The translations under genes were made by a program, and so were the position numbers. From a virus: 20,618 nt of DNA. The notes under the pieces were generated by a model that was not told the origin of the DNA, made no database searches, and saw nothing but the letters and a program-made list of their open reading frames with translations. The stretch lies in IMG/VR virus record IMGVR_UViG_3300044960_000555, positions 1 to 20,618 of that record. The stretch is one strand, 5' to 3'. Positions 1-6,137 of this stretch are shown here, in pieces; within the stretch, counting starts at the first letter, position 1; each line of letters begins with the position of its first letter.

Positions 1-31
1 GTATTAGCTCTGGCGGGCTGAGGAGGCTAGT

Positions 32-292
32 ATGAGTTATAGAGACGGACACCTGGCCAGCTATTTTCAAGGTCATGGGTATGGATATGGGTACTTTGAC
101 GGGGATGGGGATGGATTCGGTCATAATGGCTATGGAAATGGGAATGGCTGGGGAGGAGGAAGCGATTGGGGATTTGTCACAGCCAATGATGACGGTGACG
201 GTTTTGGCTGCGGTTATTTTGGCGAGCCTAACGGCGACGGTGCCGGAACGGACAGCGACAGCCCGTACGTCAACGGATTATTCTTCTGGTGA
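32..292 (+). CDS. Small Gly/Asp/aromatic-rich protein
   Basis: An 86-residue protein with about 26 glycines alternating with Tyr, Phe, Trp, Asp and Asn, for example GYGYGYFDGDGDGFG near residues 17-31. There is no signal peptide or membrane segment. The start is well supported: a perfect AGGAGG (21-26) lies 5 bases before the ATG. The DxDxDG stretches look superficially like calcium-binding loops, but the hydrophobic residue and terminal Glu of an EF-hand are absent, so calcium binding is only a guess. Its stop lies 7 bases before the sigma-like gene. A similar 45-residue protein follows that gene, so the two peptides bracket it. I do not recognise a family and assign no function. Translation is likely given the strong ribosome binding site; an alternative frame from 75 lacks such a site. 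Confidence 0.65.
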   Translation: MSYRDGHLASYFQGHGYGYGYFDGDGDGFGHNGYGNGNGWGGGSDWGFVTANDDGDGFGCGYFGEPNGDGAGTDSDSPYVNGLFFW

Positions 293-299
293 GGATTTT

Positions 300-689
300 A
301 TGATCGACATGCCGAAAATTGCTGGGTATTTGCGAAAGAATTTCAGTATGCAGGAGCACGATATCGAAGATATTTTGCAAATTATCAGGATGGCAACGGT
401 TGGTAAGGATTTGCGGCCAGAAACAGCCAATGCATGGGCATACACAATCGCCCGCAGGCAGGCGCAACGGATGACACGCCGGCGTCACCGGCAAGTGACG
501 ACAACCGACTTAGGCGGGATGCCGGAGATTACGGTTTTGTCCGACGCCGACCGCGAAAATATTTCGTCGGACCAGGTTTCGTTGCGCCTGCCGATTGGGG
601 ACATGGTGCGCGTGGCAAAGGCTCTATGCAAATTCTTTAAGGCGTACGATTGCGAAGTGGTCGATTTGACCGTGAAAGGTGTGCTATGA
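300..689 (+). CDS. Truncated sigma-70/ECF-like protein (region 2, no region 4 HTH)
   Basis: A 129-residue protein. Residues 8-64 resemble sigma-70 region 2 of ECF factors: an acidic core (HDIEDILQII, 20-29) corresponds to the conserved D-x-E-D-L-x-Q-E stretch, and ANAWAYTIARRQAQ followed by RRRHR (43-64) corresponds to regions 2.3-2.4, which contact core polymerase and the -10 element. The last part (about 103-129, with FFKAYDCEVVDLTVKGVL) resembles the start of region 4 (ALxxLPxxxREVLxLRYxxGLS). The protein stops where the DNA-binding helix-turn-helix should begin, and neither other frame restores it. I chose ATG 300 because GAGG (291-294) precedes it at good spacing; the same frame is open back to 75 but would overlap the Gly-rich gene. 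It could be a partial sigma, an anti-host polymerase binder, or a partner for the sigma-like protein at 11240. Confidence 0.6.
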   Translation: MIDMPKIAGYLRKNFSMQEHDIEDILQIIRMATVGKDLRPETANAWAYTIARRQAQRMTRRRHRQVTTTDLGGMPEITVLSDADRENISSDQVSLRLPIGDMVRVAKALCKFFKAYDCEVVDLTVKGVL

Positions 690-823
690 CTTGGAGTAAT
701 GGCGACGGCACCGGCTGCGGTTGTGACGCCGACGGCTATAGTTATCTCTCTGGTGATGGTTGGGGCTGCGGCTGGGGCAATGCTTGGGGCGACTCGCTGA
801 GCTACACCACCTATCTCGACTGA
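686..823 (+). CDS. Very small Gly/Trp/Asp-rich protein
   Basis: A 45-residue protein with 11 glycines and the pattern GDGWGCGWGNAWGD near residues 23-36. It starts in an ATGA overlap with the stop of the sigma-like gene, and GAAAGG (674-679) lies upstream. Its composition and spacing resemble the 86-residue protein at 32-292: alternating Gly with aromatic residues, GDG repeats and GCG. I therefore treat it as a real gene and as a possible paralogue. It has four Trp and three Cys, and no signal peptide. The function is unknown. The translational coupling suggests co-expression with the sigma-like protein. It is followed by a possible terminator, so it probably ends the cassette. Confidence 0.55.
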   Translation: MTWSNGDGTGCGCDADGYSYLSGDGWGCGWGNAWGDSLSYTTYLD

Positions 824-838
824 TCCCAACCGCGAGGG

Positions 839-870
839 CAGGCCGTGATTGTTTTGGCCTGAAATTTTTA
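839..870 (+). terminator. Possible rho-independent terminator
   Basis: CAGGCC (839-844) pairs with GGCCTG (856-861) around an 11-base loop. The stem is followed by AAATTTTTA (862-870). The stem is short and the T run begins after three A residues, so this is a weak candidate. Its position, just after the first gene cassette and before a promoter-like site, supports it. Confidence 0.4.
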
Positions 871-873
871 TTT

Positions 874-915
874 ACGTAAGCCCTTACGGCATAAGCATTT
901 GCGACGTAAGCGCCG
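874..915. repeat. CGTAAG direct and inverted repeats (possible operator)
   Basis: ACGTAAGC occurs at 874-881 and again at 904-911, exactly 30 bases apart, or about three helical turns. An inverted CTTACG (883-888) sits beside the first copy. All lie between the end of the first cassette and the -10-like site before the ParB-like gene, where an operator would be expected. The second copy extends to CGTAAGCGCCG (905-915), an 11-mer that recurs at 2601-2611. The regulator, if any, is unknown. Confidence 0.4.
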
Positions 916-963
916 AAGATTAATCAAATTTAATGAGCAAATTTCCCCAAAAATCAGTCTGTA

Positions 964-978
964 TATAATAGGGGCTTT
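964..978 (+). promoter_or_regulatory. Probable promoter -10 element (TATAAT) near the start of the ParB-like gene
   Basis: A perfect TATAAT occupies 964-969. The expected start of transcription, about 7 bases further on, would fall near 976, giving an almost leaderless transcript for the gene starting at 979. An AGGGG (970-974) could act as a weak ribosome site if transcription starts further upstream. No good TTGACA is visible at 16-18 bases; the nearest candidate, TTTCCC at 942-947, is poor. Confidence 0.5.
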
Positions 979-1854
979 ATGATACAAAATATACCAATAT
1001 CAAAAATTCGAGAGCCAAAAATTTTGTTACGCCCGGTGAGGCGTAATATAGAGTTTGAGGCCCTGCGAGATTCTATAGCCGATCTTGGCATACTCAACTC
1101 AATTTTAGTGAGGCCCCTCGGGGAGGAAACTTATGAAATTGTCGATGGGTATTACCGTTTTTCCGCAGCTGTCGAAGCTGGTCTGACGGAAATACCATGC
1201 CGCGTTGTGGATATGAGCGACGAGGACGTTGCAATAGCGCAGCTGCAAGCCAATGCTTGCCGCCCGCAAGTCAAAAGATGCGAGTACGCGGAGCGCTTAA
1301 AAGCGCTCTACGGCAAATACAAGTCACTGAGACGATTGTGCCGAATTGTAAACCAGTCACCGAGTTGGATTCGAATCCAACTAGGCCTAACCAACTTGAC
1401 TCCGGACATACAGGAAGCAGTTGACAATGGAGAAATACCGGTAGCTTCAGCGTATATGCTGGCCCGAATTGATCCAGTGTTATGGCCTAAGCTGAAAGAC
1501 TTGGCCAAGCAGTTAGACGCGAAAGAATTTGAACAGAAAGCGAGGGAAATAGCGAAAGAAATAAGAGAGAGTAAAGTTTCGGCAGTCATCAAGCGCTATC
1601 TCGATCCCCTCAGAAAACCGACCCCGCATTATCGCGCTCTAGAGGCGGTCGTTTCGGAGATTGAGGCGTTGCAATCTGGGGCAGAGTATGTTCTGCAAAA
1701 TCCAGCTGCAACTCCGCTTGAGGCTTGGAAGGCCGCTTTACAATGGGCGGTCAAACTTGATCCCGAATCGATTAAAGAATTCCGAAAAAGACAAGAAGAG
1801 TTACTACAGAAGAGAAGGATACCAAAACGTGGAAAACAATCTCGCCAGTCTTAA
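979..1854 (+). CDS. Divergent ParB/Spo0J-like nuclease/DNA-binding protein
   Basis: A 291-residue protein with the ParB architecture. Residues 1-85 form a ParB/sulfiredoxin-like N domain (IPISKIREP, then LRDSIADLGILNSILVRP at 29-46). A central helix-turn-helix-like region (about 110-140, LRRLCRIVNQSPSWIRIQLGL) follows, then a charged helical C terminus. Family members bind palindromic parS-like DNA and many bind CTP through GERRxRA. Here that box reads DGYYRFSAA (56-64), so the usual ER/HR-R pair is lost and CTP switching is doubtful. No ParA is nearby. The gene opens the long operon behind a TATAAT site. A 20-bp perfect palindrome lies within its HTH codons. A role in DNA organisation, replication or regulation is inferred. 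Confidence 0.75.
   Translation: MIQNIPISKIREPKILLRPVRRNIEFEALRDSIADLGILNSILVRPLGEETYEIVDGYYRFSAAVEAGLTEIPCRVVDMSDEDVAIAQLQANACRPQVKRCEYAERLKALYGKYKSLRRLCRIVNQSPSWIRIQLGLTNLTPDIQEAVDNGEIPVASAYMLARIDPVLWPKLKDLAKQLDAKEFEQKAREIAKEIRESKVSAVIKRYLDPLRKPTPHYRALEAVVSEIEALQSGAEYVLQNPAATPLEAWKAALQWAVKLDPESIKEFRKRQEELLQKRRIPKRGKQSRQS
1291..1308. repeat. Inverted repeat inside the ParB-like gene
   Basis: GAGCGCTT (1291-1298) and AAGCGCTC (1301-1308) are perfect 8-base arms around a 2-base centre. It lies 54 bases before a longer palindrome in the same gene and contains the AAGCGC core also seen in the CGTAAGCGC cluster. It may be a binding site, an mRNA hairpin or chance. Confidence 0.45.
1363..1382. repeat. 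20-bp perfect palindrome (parS-like candidate)
   Basis: AGTTGGATTCGAATCCAACT is perfectly self-complementary over 20 bases. It falls on codons 129-135 of the ParB-like protein (SWIRIQL), within its helix-turn-helix. parS sites are typically about 16-bp palindromes and are often close to parB. A related imperfect site, GGATTCGAAACC (8019-8030), lies inside the second ParB gene. The recognition role is inference only. Confidence 0.5.
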
Positions 1855-2548
1855 CACGACCCTGACCATTCCAACCCAACTTGGTAATGATGAGGATTTC
1901 GAAGTAGTTGCTCGATCATCCTCAATTCTTCCTCGTCTTCAGCTGTTTTCGAAGGGGCGGGCAGTCAACCGCGGGACTGTGCCCGTCGGTACTTATGGCC
2001 TTGTAATGGGCAAAGACTCCGTTATTCCTCTTGGTGCTTCCGTGGATGTTATTCCGCTGGCCCGCCGGCCGGAAGCGGTTGATTTTTCGAACGGCGAGGT
2101 TGTGTTTTCCTATAACGTTCGGTCTGCTTTGTTCGAGCGAATTCGGGAACTCGCCGATCAGCCCGGTGCCAATGCTCAATACGGCACAGCATTTTTATTT
2201 TTCGAGCGCCAGTCGGGGAACTTCTGCAAGTATTTTTTCGGTTCTCGCAGCACTCGTGACCTGGCGAATCAAGTGCGAGGATTTATGGCGCTTACGGAGG
2301 AGCAGATTGCTTCTCAGCCGGCTCTTGCTGGTGTCAAGCCACACGGCCCCCTGCCCATGACGATGAAGGTGGCGCTCCGGGAGAACAAAAAGGGCTCGTG
2401 GCACGTGCCTGATATTTATCCCTGTTCTGTACCCTTTACGAATCTCCCGCCCGTCGCGGTCATTGCGAAGGAGATCGAGAAATTCTTGTCCGTTAAGGAT
2501 ACCGTCGAAATTGCGGAGGAGGCACCCGTTGCCCGCCGGGCTCGGTGA
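1829..2548 (+). CDS. Phage protein of unknown function, 239 aa
   Basis: No ATG precedes the conserved-looking region in this frame. I chose GTG 1829, which has GAAGGA (1814-1819) nine bases upstream and gives a 239-residue product overlapping the ParB-like gene by 26 bases. An ATG at 1661 would overlap that gene by almost 200 bases. The protein has no signal peptide and no catalytic motif that I recognise. Its centre is dense in beta-type residues (SKGRAVNRGTVPVGTYGLVM, then LGASVDVIPLARRPEAVDF). A PHGPLPMTMKVAL stretch near 170 is followed by SWHVPDIYPCSVPFTNLPP near 195. The acidic/Arg tail could suggest a nucleic-acid or protein-binding factor, but I do not assign a function. It is followed after 8 bases by the secreted protease gene. 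Confidence 0.7.
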   Translation: MENNLASLNTTLTIPTQLGNDEDFEVVARSSSILPRLQLFSKGRAVNRGTVPVGTYGLVMGKDSVIPLGASVDVIPLARRPEAVDFSNGEVVFSYNVRSALFERIRELADQPGANAQYGTAFLFFERQSGNFCKYFFGSRSTRDLANQVRGFMALTEEQIASQPALAGVKPHGPLPMTMKVALRENKKGSWHVPDIYPCSVPFTNLPPVAVIAKEIEKFLSVKDTVEIAEEAPVARRAR

Positions 2549-2556
2549 GGGGAAAT

Positions 2557-3333
2557 ATGCAAAAATTTTCTGTTCTGATTGCTCTTTTCCTTGTTGCGGT
2601 CGTAAGCGCCGTAAGCGCGTCCGAAAGAGAGGTGATTGACTATCTCCAAGCCGTTTCCTGCTGCGTGAAGACCGGCGATGGAGAAGGTACTGGTGTTATT
2701 TTTACACGCGGCGACACGTCTTATGTCTGGACCGCCGCTCATGTCGTGGCATCGCTACGACATGAGCGGGAGGTAATTCAAGGAGGAACTAAAAAGACGA
2801 TTATCGAATTTGATGATGCCGCCATCGTTCAAGAATGCCGCGAAATTGGCAGGTGTGTCGGGGAAATCAAGATGGCGGCGAAGGTGATCCGATACTCAGA
2901 CGCCACAAAAGGGGAAGATTTAGCTGTCCTGGAGATTCGTAAGCGCAATTTTACCCGTGCGAAGGTTGAATTTGCGGAATCTCACGTACCTGAACTAGGT
3001 ACGAAAATTTATCACGTCGGGTGCCTGCTGGGTCAATTCGGGGCAAACAGCCTGACGAGCGGAATTATTTCTCAGGTTGGAAGAGTTCTTAATTTGCAAG
3101 CAGGAGGAACTGAGTTCGATCAAACGACAGCCCCAGCTTATCCCGGTTCTTCTGGTGGCGGTATTTTCTACACCGATGGGAGATATGTCGGCATGTTAGT
3201 TAGGGGTGCTGACGCTTCTTTCAATTTTATCGTTCCAATCAGACGGATGCGCGCTTGGGCCAAACGCGCAAATGTAGAGTGGGCGATGGACATTCACTCT
3301 CCTGTGATAGATGGCCCTATTGAAGTACCATGA
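2557..3333 (+). CDS. Secreted trypsin-like serine protease (S1/DegP-type fold)
   Basis: A 258-residue protein with a Sec signal peptide. A short basic start (MQK) is followed by a hydrophobic core at 4-17 and a likely cleavage after VSA (about residue 21). The trypsin-fold triad is visible: His62 in WTAAHVV, Asp121 in GEDLAVLEI and Ser199 in YPGSSGGGIF, consistent with GxSGG. No PDZ domain follows, unlike DegP/DegS. It probably cleaves proteins in the periplasm or at the envelope; the substrate is unknown. ATG 2557 follows GAGGGGA (2547-2553); a GTG at 2545 is in frame but sits on the upstream stop. The stop overlaps the next start by 4 bases, coupling it to a lipoprotein. Cys35-Cys36 and Cys94/Cys100 could form disulfides. 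Such a gene is unusual inside a phage replication operon. Confidence 0.85.
   Translation: MQKFSVLIALFLVAVVSAVSASEREVIDYLQAVSCCVKTGDGEGTGVIFTRGDTSYVWTAAHVVASLRHEREVIQGGTKKTIIEFDDAAIVQECREIGRCVGEIKMAAKVIRYSDATKGEDLAVLEIRKRNFTRAKVEFAESHVPELGTKIYHVGCLLGQFGANSLTSGIISQVGRVLNLQAGGTEFDQTTAPAYPGSSGGGIFYTDGRYVGMLVRGADASFNFIVPIRRMRAWAKRANVEWAMDIHSPVIDGPIEVP
2601..2618. repeat. Tandem CGTAAGCGC pair, part of a five-copy cluster
   Basis: CGTAAGCGC is repeated head to tail at 2601-2609 and 2610-2618. Further copies lie at 905-913 and 2938-2946 (+) and at 2288-2296 (- strand). I noticed none in the remaining 17 kb. The tandem pair encodes a repeated VSA within the protease signal peptide, so part of it could reflect coding sequence. 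Confidence 0.45.
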
Positions 3334-3590
3334 ACAAATTCCTGATAATTTTTGCGCTCTGTCTGTGTGGTTGTTCGCAGAGCATTCCAACCGGCGCGAA
3401 TGTAACCGTCTATGATAGAAGCGGCGTAATCTTAGCGCCGCTTTCATTTGGTCGCTATAGGGTCCGGTATAAACAGGATGTCTCGATTGCCAACCCAATC
3501 AAGTTGGGACCGAAAACAATTCAAGTCTCAATCGATTTTATCGACGTTTTCTACTCGGATGAGATTAATTACACCCCACCGCAGGACTAA
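3330..3590 (+). CDS. Small predicted lipoprotein
   Basis: An 86-residue protein starting in the ATGA overlap with the protease stop. The N terminus has a Lys, a hydrophobic stretch (FLIIFALCLC, 4-13) and a lipobox-like LCGC ending at Cys15, so cleavage before Cys15 and lipid attachment are likely. The -2 position is Cys rather than the usual Ser/Ala/Thr/Val. The mature part (about 71 residues) looks beta-rich (GANVTVYDRSGVILAPLSFG, then TIQVSIDFIDVFY), with no recognised domain. Its tight coupling to a secreted protease suggests joint work in the envelope, perhaps as inhibitor, anchor, superinfection exclusion factor or o-spanin-like part. Against the spanin option, no i-spanin or endolysin gene is near. 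Confidence 0.75.
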   Translation: MNKFLIIFALCLCGCSQSIPTGANVTVYDRSGVILAPLSFGRYRVRYKQDVSIANPIKLGPKTIQVSIDFIDVFYSDEINYTPPQD

Positions 3591-3596
3591 AAGAGC

Positions 3597-4064
3597 ATGA
3601 AGCCGGGGTGTTTGATCATTGCGAGACCGAGCGTCGATCTCGGAAATTTTTTGATTTTTGCCCAAAAATGCCTGGGCAAAAATCTGGCTGCCAAGGCGGA
3701 TGAGCGTGGGCTGCCACTCCCGGATGGCCTGAAATTCATGCAGTGTCTGACGGAAATGGGAATCCCCCAACCGCTCGGACATGCGAGTTATTCAGTGCTG
3801 CTGGTGTGCGACGCATATGAATTGTTGCCGGCCTTGTCGTGCGTGCATGGTCTGGCAATAGCTACGACTGAGTTACGAACCGGGGCCGCTTTTACCGTCT
3901 TGTCTGGCGCATTGGACAATTGGGCAGTCTCAACAATCTCAGGGTTGTCGCTGAGGAGCGACATTTGGGCAGAGATTGACAGAGTATTCAAGGCTGACAA
4001 GATTGATCTATGCTCTTTAATAGCGCCCTCCCAAGCCGTGGCGAAGTTACCGCGCATGTCCTAG
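3597..4064 (+). CDS. Hypothetical protein, 155 aa
   Basis: A 155-residue protein with no recognised family. It has no signal peptide; the N terminus (MKPGCLIIARPSVDLGNFLIF) is moderately hydrophobic. A GHASYSVLLVCDAYELLPAL stretch near 61-80 and GAAFTVLSGALDNW near 96-109 suggest an alpha/beta globular domain, with a charged helix (SDIWAEIDRVFKADKID) near the end. The ribosome site (AAAGAG before 3597) is weak but positioned after the lipoprotein stop by a short gap. Its 3' end overlaps the helicase frame by 55 bases if the helicase starts at 4010, or not at all if it starts at 4091. Its position before the helicase suggests an accessory role in DNA metabolism, which is inference only. Confidence 0.6.
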   Translation: MKPGCLIIARPSVDLGNFLIFAQKCLGKNLAAKADERGLPLPDGLKFMQCLTEMGIPQPLGHASYSVLLVCDAYELLPALSCVHGLAIATTELRTGAAFTVLSGALDNWAVSTISGLSLRSDIWAEIDRVFKADKIDLCSLIAPSQAVAKLPRMS

Positions 4065-5911
4065 TTGATAAGCGCGGCTATCAATGCAAGATGAGGGTCC
4101 GCCTCCGCATCGATGGTGGCCGAATATATTTCGTGGAGTCGCCCTACGCACTCAAAAATGAAATCAAGGTACTCCGGGGGTCCAAATGGCACGACGACAA
4201 AAAAATGTGGTCCGTGTCGAACTGCCCACGAAATAGATTCCAGCTGGAGTACCTGATGGGCGGGAACCCGTATGCGTGGTTCGACCGCCCTGTCGAGCCG
4301 GCCAGCAATCTCCCAGGCGATCTTTTCCCGCACCAAGTTGACCTGATCAACGCCGCGCTGACTTACCAATACCAGATTTGGGCCGCAGAGCCGGGGCTGG
4401 GTAAAACGAGGGCCGCCCTGGAATATATGGCTAGGTCTGGAATAGATAAGTGGTGGTGGGTGGGCCCTAAACCAACGCTGCCTGTTATCCGCGAGGAAAT
4501 TAAAAAATGGGGGTTTGAAAACCTAAACGTAGATTTGGTCACCTATGACCAGCTGGTCGCACGTTTCCGGGCCAAGGTTATCGATATCCCAGCCGGCTTA
4601 GTAGGCGACGAGTCCCAACGCTGTAAAAACGCGACAGCATTGAGGACGCAGGCCATGCAGCATTTTGCAGACCTGATCCGTGCAGAGTATGGGTTTAGCG
4701 GCTCGGTATTGCTGATGTCAGGCACCCCGTCTCCAAAGTCACCCCTCGATTGGTATTCCCAAACAGAAATTGTGTGCCCTGGATTTCTGAGGGAGGGCTC
4801 GATCGTAGCTCTAGAACAGCGGCTAGCTTTCATGGTCGCCGACTCAATCCCTGGTGGGCCTATTTTTCGCAAAAGACTCGGCTGGCGAGACAACCACCTG
4901 AAATGCAATGTGTGTGGGGTCCTGAGAGACCAACACTGCGACCCAACGCATGCATGGGAAGAGTCCCGAAACGAAGTAGCGTATTTGAAGGAGCGACTTC
5001 AAGGATTGGTGACCATCAAGCTGAAGCGGGACAATCTGGCCTGGCTCCCAGATAAGCACTTCCGAGTTGTGCGGTGCCGGCCTTCCCAATCCATGCTCAG
5101 AGCGGCAAAGGCGATTGTAGAAGCGTCGCCAAGCGCGATCCTGGCCGCGACAAAGCTGCGGGAGCTATCAGACGGCTTCCAGTATGAAGACGAGCCCGGA
5201 AAGAAGGTGCCATGCACTCATTGCGAGTCTGGCTATGTAGTCGATGTGGCTGGCGCGAGAGAGCGATATGATGGCCGGGAATTCCTCGATCCTAGCATTG
5301 CTGCTGAGATTACGCGCACGAGGGTAACCTGCCCTGCTTGCGGCGGGACAGGGCTGATGGCTAAGCTGGAAAGGGCTGTAAAACAAGTCCCGTGCCCGAA
5401 AGACCAGGTGATCCGAGATTTGTTGGACGAAATGCTTGACCAGGGAAGGATCGTAATTTATGCTGCGTTTACGGCATCAATCGACAGAGTAGTGGGAATC
5501 TGCCACGCTGCTGGTTGGGATGTCGTGCGTTGCGATGGGCGCGGCTATTCGATCTTGCGAAAAGACTCATCGCTGGTGACGGACCAGTCGCCGCTTGAGT
5601 ATTGGGCAAATACAGAAGCATATGATCGAGTAGCATTTGTGGCGTACCCAGGAAGCGGCGTCGGTCAGACGTTAGTGGAAGCTACGATGGCAGTGTTTGT
5701 GAGCAATACCTTTAGGCCGGAGGATCGTTTTCAAGCAATGGAGCGTATTCACAGACCGGGCATGGACTTGGCCAAGGGCGCTACTATAGTTGATATAATT
5801 CATCTTCCATCGGACGAAAGGGTGTTGCAAGTACTCAAGGAGAATCGGCAGTTGGAAAAAATGACTCTAGGGGAACTTTTTTCGGAAGGGTTTGACTGGC
5901 ATGCAGAATAA
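4010..5911 (+). CDS. SNF2-family (SMARCAL1/HARP-like) DNA helicase/translocase with zinc knuckles
   Basis: An ATP-dependent DNA translocase, probably involved in fork remodelling or strand annealing during phage replication. Numbered from 4010, residues 28-92 form a HARP-like N domain (RIYFVESPY, KWHDDKKMWSV). Walker A is GLGKT (129-133), motif II is DESQ (200-203), and motif III is LLMSGTPSP (about 233-241). The C-terminal RecA lobe has the arginine-finger motif ERIHRPGM (about 577-584), matching QxxRxHRxGQ. There are two zinc-binding insertions: CNVC with a later HC (299-310), and a DnaJ-like pair CTHC (402-405) and CPACGGTG (441-448). The start is uncertain: ATG 4091 (residue 28) would remove the overlap with the upstream gene, and neither start has a strong ribosome site. 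The stop overlaps the next start by 11 bases. Function is well supported; zinc binding is inferred. Confidence 0.88.
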   Translation: MLFNSALPSRGEVTAHVLVDKRGYQCKMRVRLRIDGGRIYFVESPYALKNEIKVLRGSKWHDDKKMWSVSNCPRNRFQLEYLMGGNPYAWFDRPVEPASNLPGDLFPHQVDLINAALTYQYQIWAAEPGLGKTRAALEYMARSGIDKWWWVGPKPTLPVIREEIKKWGFENLNVDLVTYDQLVARFRAKVIDIPAGLVGDESQRCKNATALRTQAMQHFADLIRAEYGFSGSVLLMSGTPSPKSPLDWYSQTEIVCPGFLREGSIVALEQRLAFMVADSIPGGPIFRKRLGWRDNHLKCNVCGVLRDQHCDPTHAWEESRNEVAYLKERLQGLVTIKLKRDNLAWLPDKHFRVVRCRPSQSMLRAAKAIVEASPSAILAATKLRELSDGFQYEDEPGKKVPCTHCESGYVVDVAGARERYDGREFLDPSIAAEITRTRVTCPACGGTGLMAKLERAVKQVPCPKDQVIRDLLDEMLDQGRIVIYAAFTASIDRVVGICHAAGWDVVRCDGRGYSILRKDSSLVTDQSPLEYWANTEAYDRVAFVAYPGSGVGQTLVEATMAVFVSNTFRPEDRFQAMERIHRPGMDLAKGATIVDIIHLPSDERVLQVLKENRQLEKMTLGELFSEGFDWHAE

Positions 5912-6137
5912 TATCACAGTTTGTCTTGGCAAAATTTTTGAGGCTGGTGGCACCCACACACTTGACGATCTTGTTACCCAGTGCGCTGGCGCGGTGGGCT
6001 ACACGCCGTCCAAGCACACCGTGCGGTTGGCTATCTCTGCTATGCGGAAGCAGGGTTGGCAGATTGTTTGCATCCGAGCGGGCCGACGGCGAGGGGCAGG
6101 AAAATATTACGCAATGGCGAAGGCTCAAACATGCTAA
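5901..6137 (+). CDS. Small winged-helix-like DNA-binding protein
   Basis: A 78-residue protein. The layout TLDDLVTQ, then SKHTVRLAISAMRKQGWQIVCI and RAGRRRGAGKYYAM resembles a compact winged helix: a first helix, a recognition helix with the next turn, and a basic beta wing. This is a structural impression, not a sure family match. I chose ATG 5901 because GGAAGGG (5884-5890) lies 10 bases upstream; the in-frame TTG 5892 would leave it too close. It overlaps the helicase stop by 11 bases and the next gene by 7. A DNA-binding or regulatory role in replication is plausible; binding sites are unknown. Confidence 0.6.
   Translation: MQNNITVCLGKIFEAGGTHTLDDLVTQCAGAVGYTPSKHTVRLAISAMRKQGWQIVCIRAGRRRGAGKYYAMAKAQTC

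Noticed and set aside
75-299. N-terminal extension of the sigma-like frame back to 75
   Set aside because: It overlaps almost all of the Gly-rich gene, has no good ribosome site and reads as low-complexity Met/Thr-rich sequence. ATG 300 has GAGG at good spacing.
686-760. Frameshift that would restore the sigma region 4 HTH
   Set aside because: The two other frames after the stop encode either the Gly-rich peptide or a short YDLE followed by a stop, neither resembling an HTH.
485-829. Antisense 114-codon frame across the sigma-like and small Gly-rich genes
   Set aside because: It is composed of Ala/Thr/Ser-rich sequence complementary to the real genes and has no supporting ribosome site or recognisable motif.
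1363-1382. tRNA T-arm-like GGATTCGAATCC
   Set aside because: The sequence recalls a T-arm, but no acceptor stem, D-arm or anticodon arm can be drawn around it, and it sits within a continuous coding frame.
1661-1828. Long upstream start for the 239-residue protein
   Set aside because: It lies inside the ParB-like gene. GTG 1829 has a clear GAAGGA ribosome site and only a 26-base overlap.
3330-3590. Outer-membrane spanin
   Set aside because: The lipoprotein would fit by size, but there is no adjacent inner-membrane spanin, holin or endolysin. It remains only an alternative.
5981-6130. Upstream start of the HTH-phosphoesterase frame
   Set aside because: It overlaps the whole winged-helix-like gene. 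ATG 6131 has GAAGG seven bases upstream and preserves operon-like overlap.
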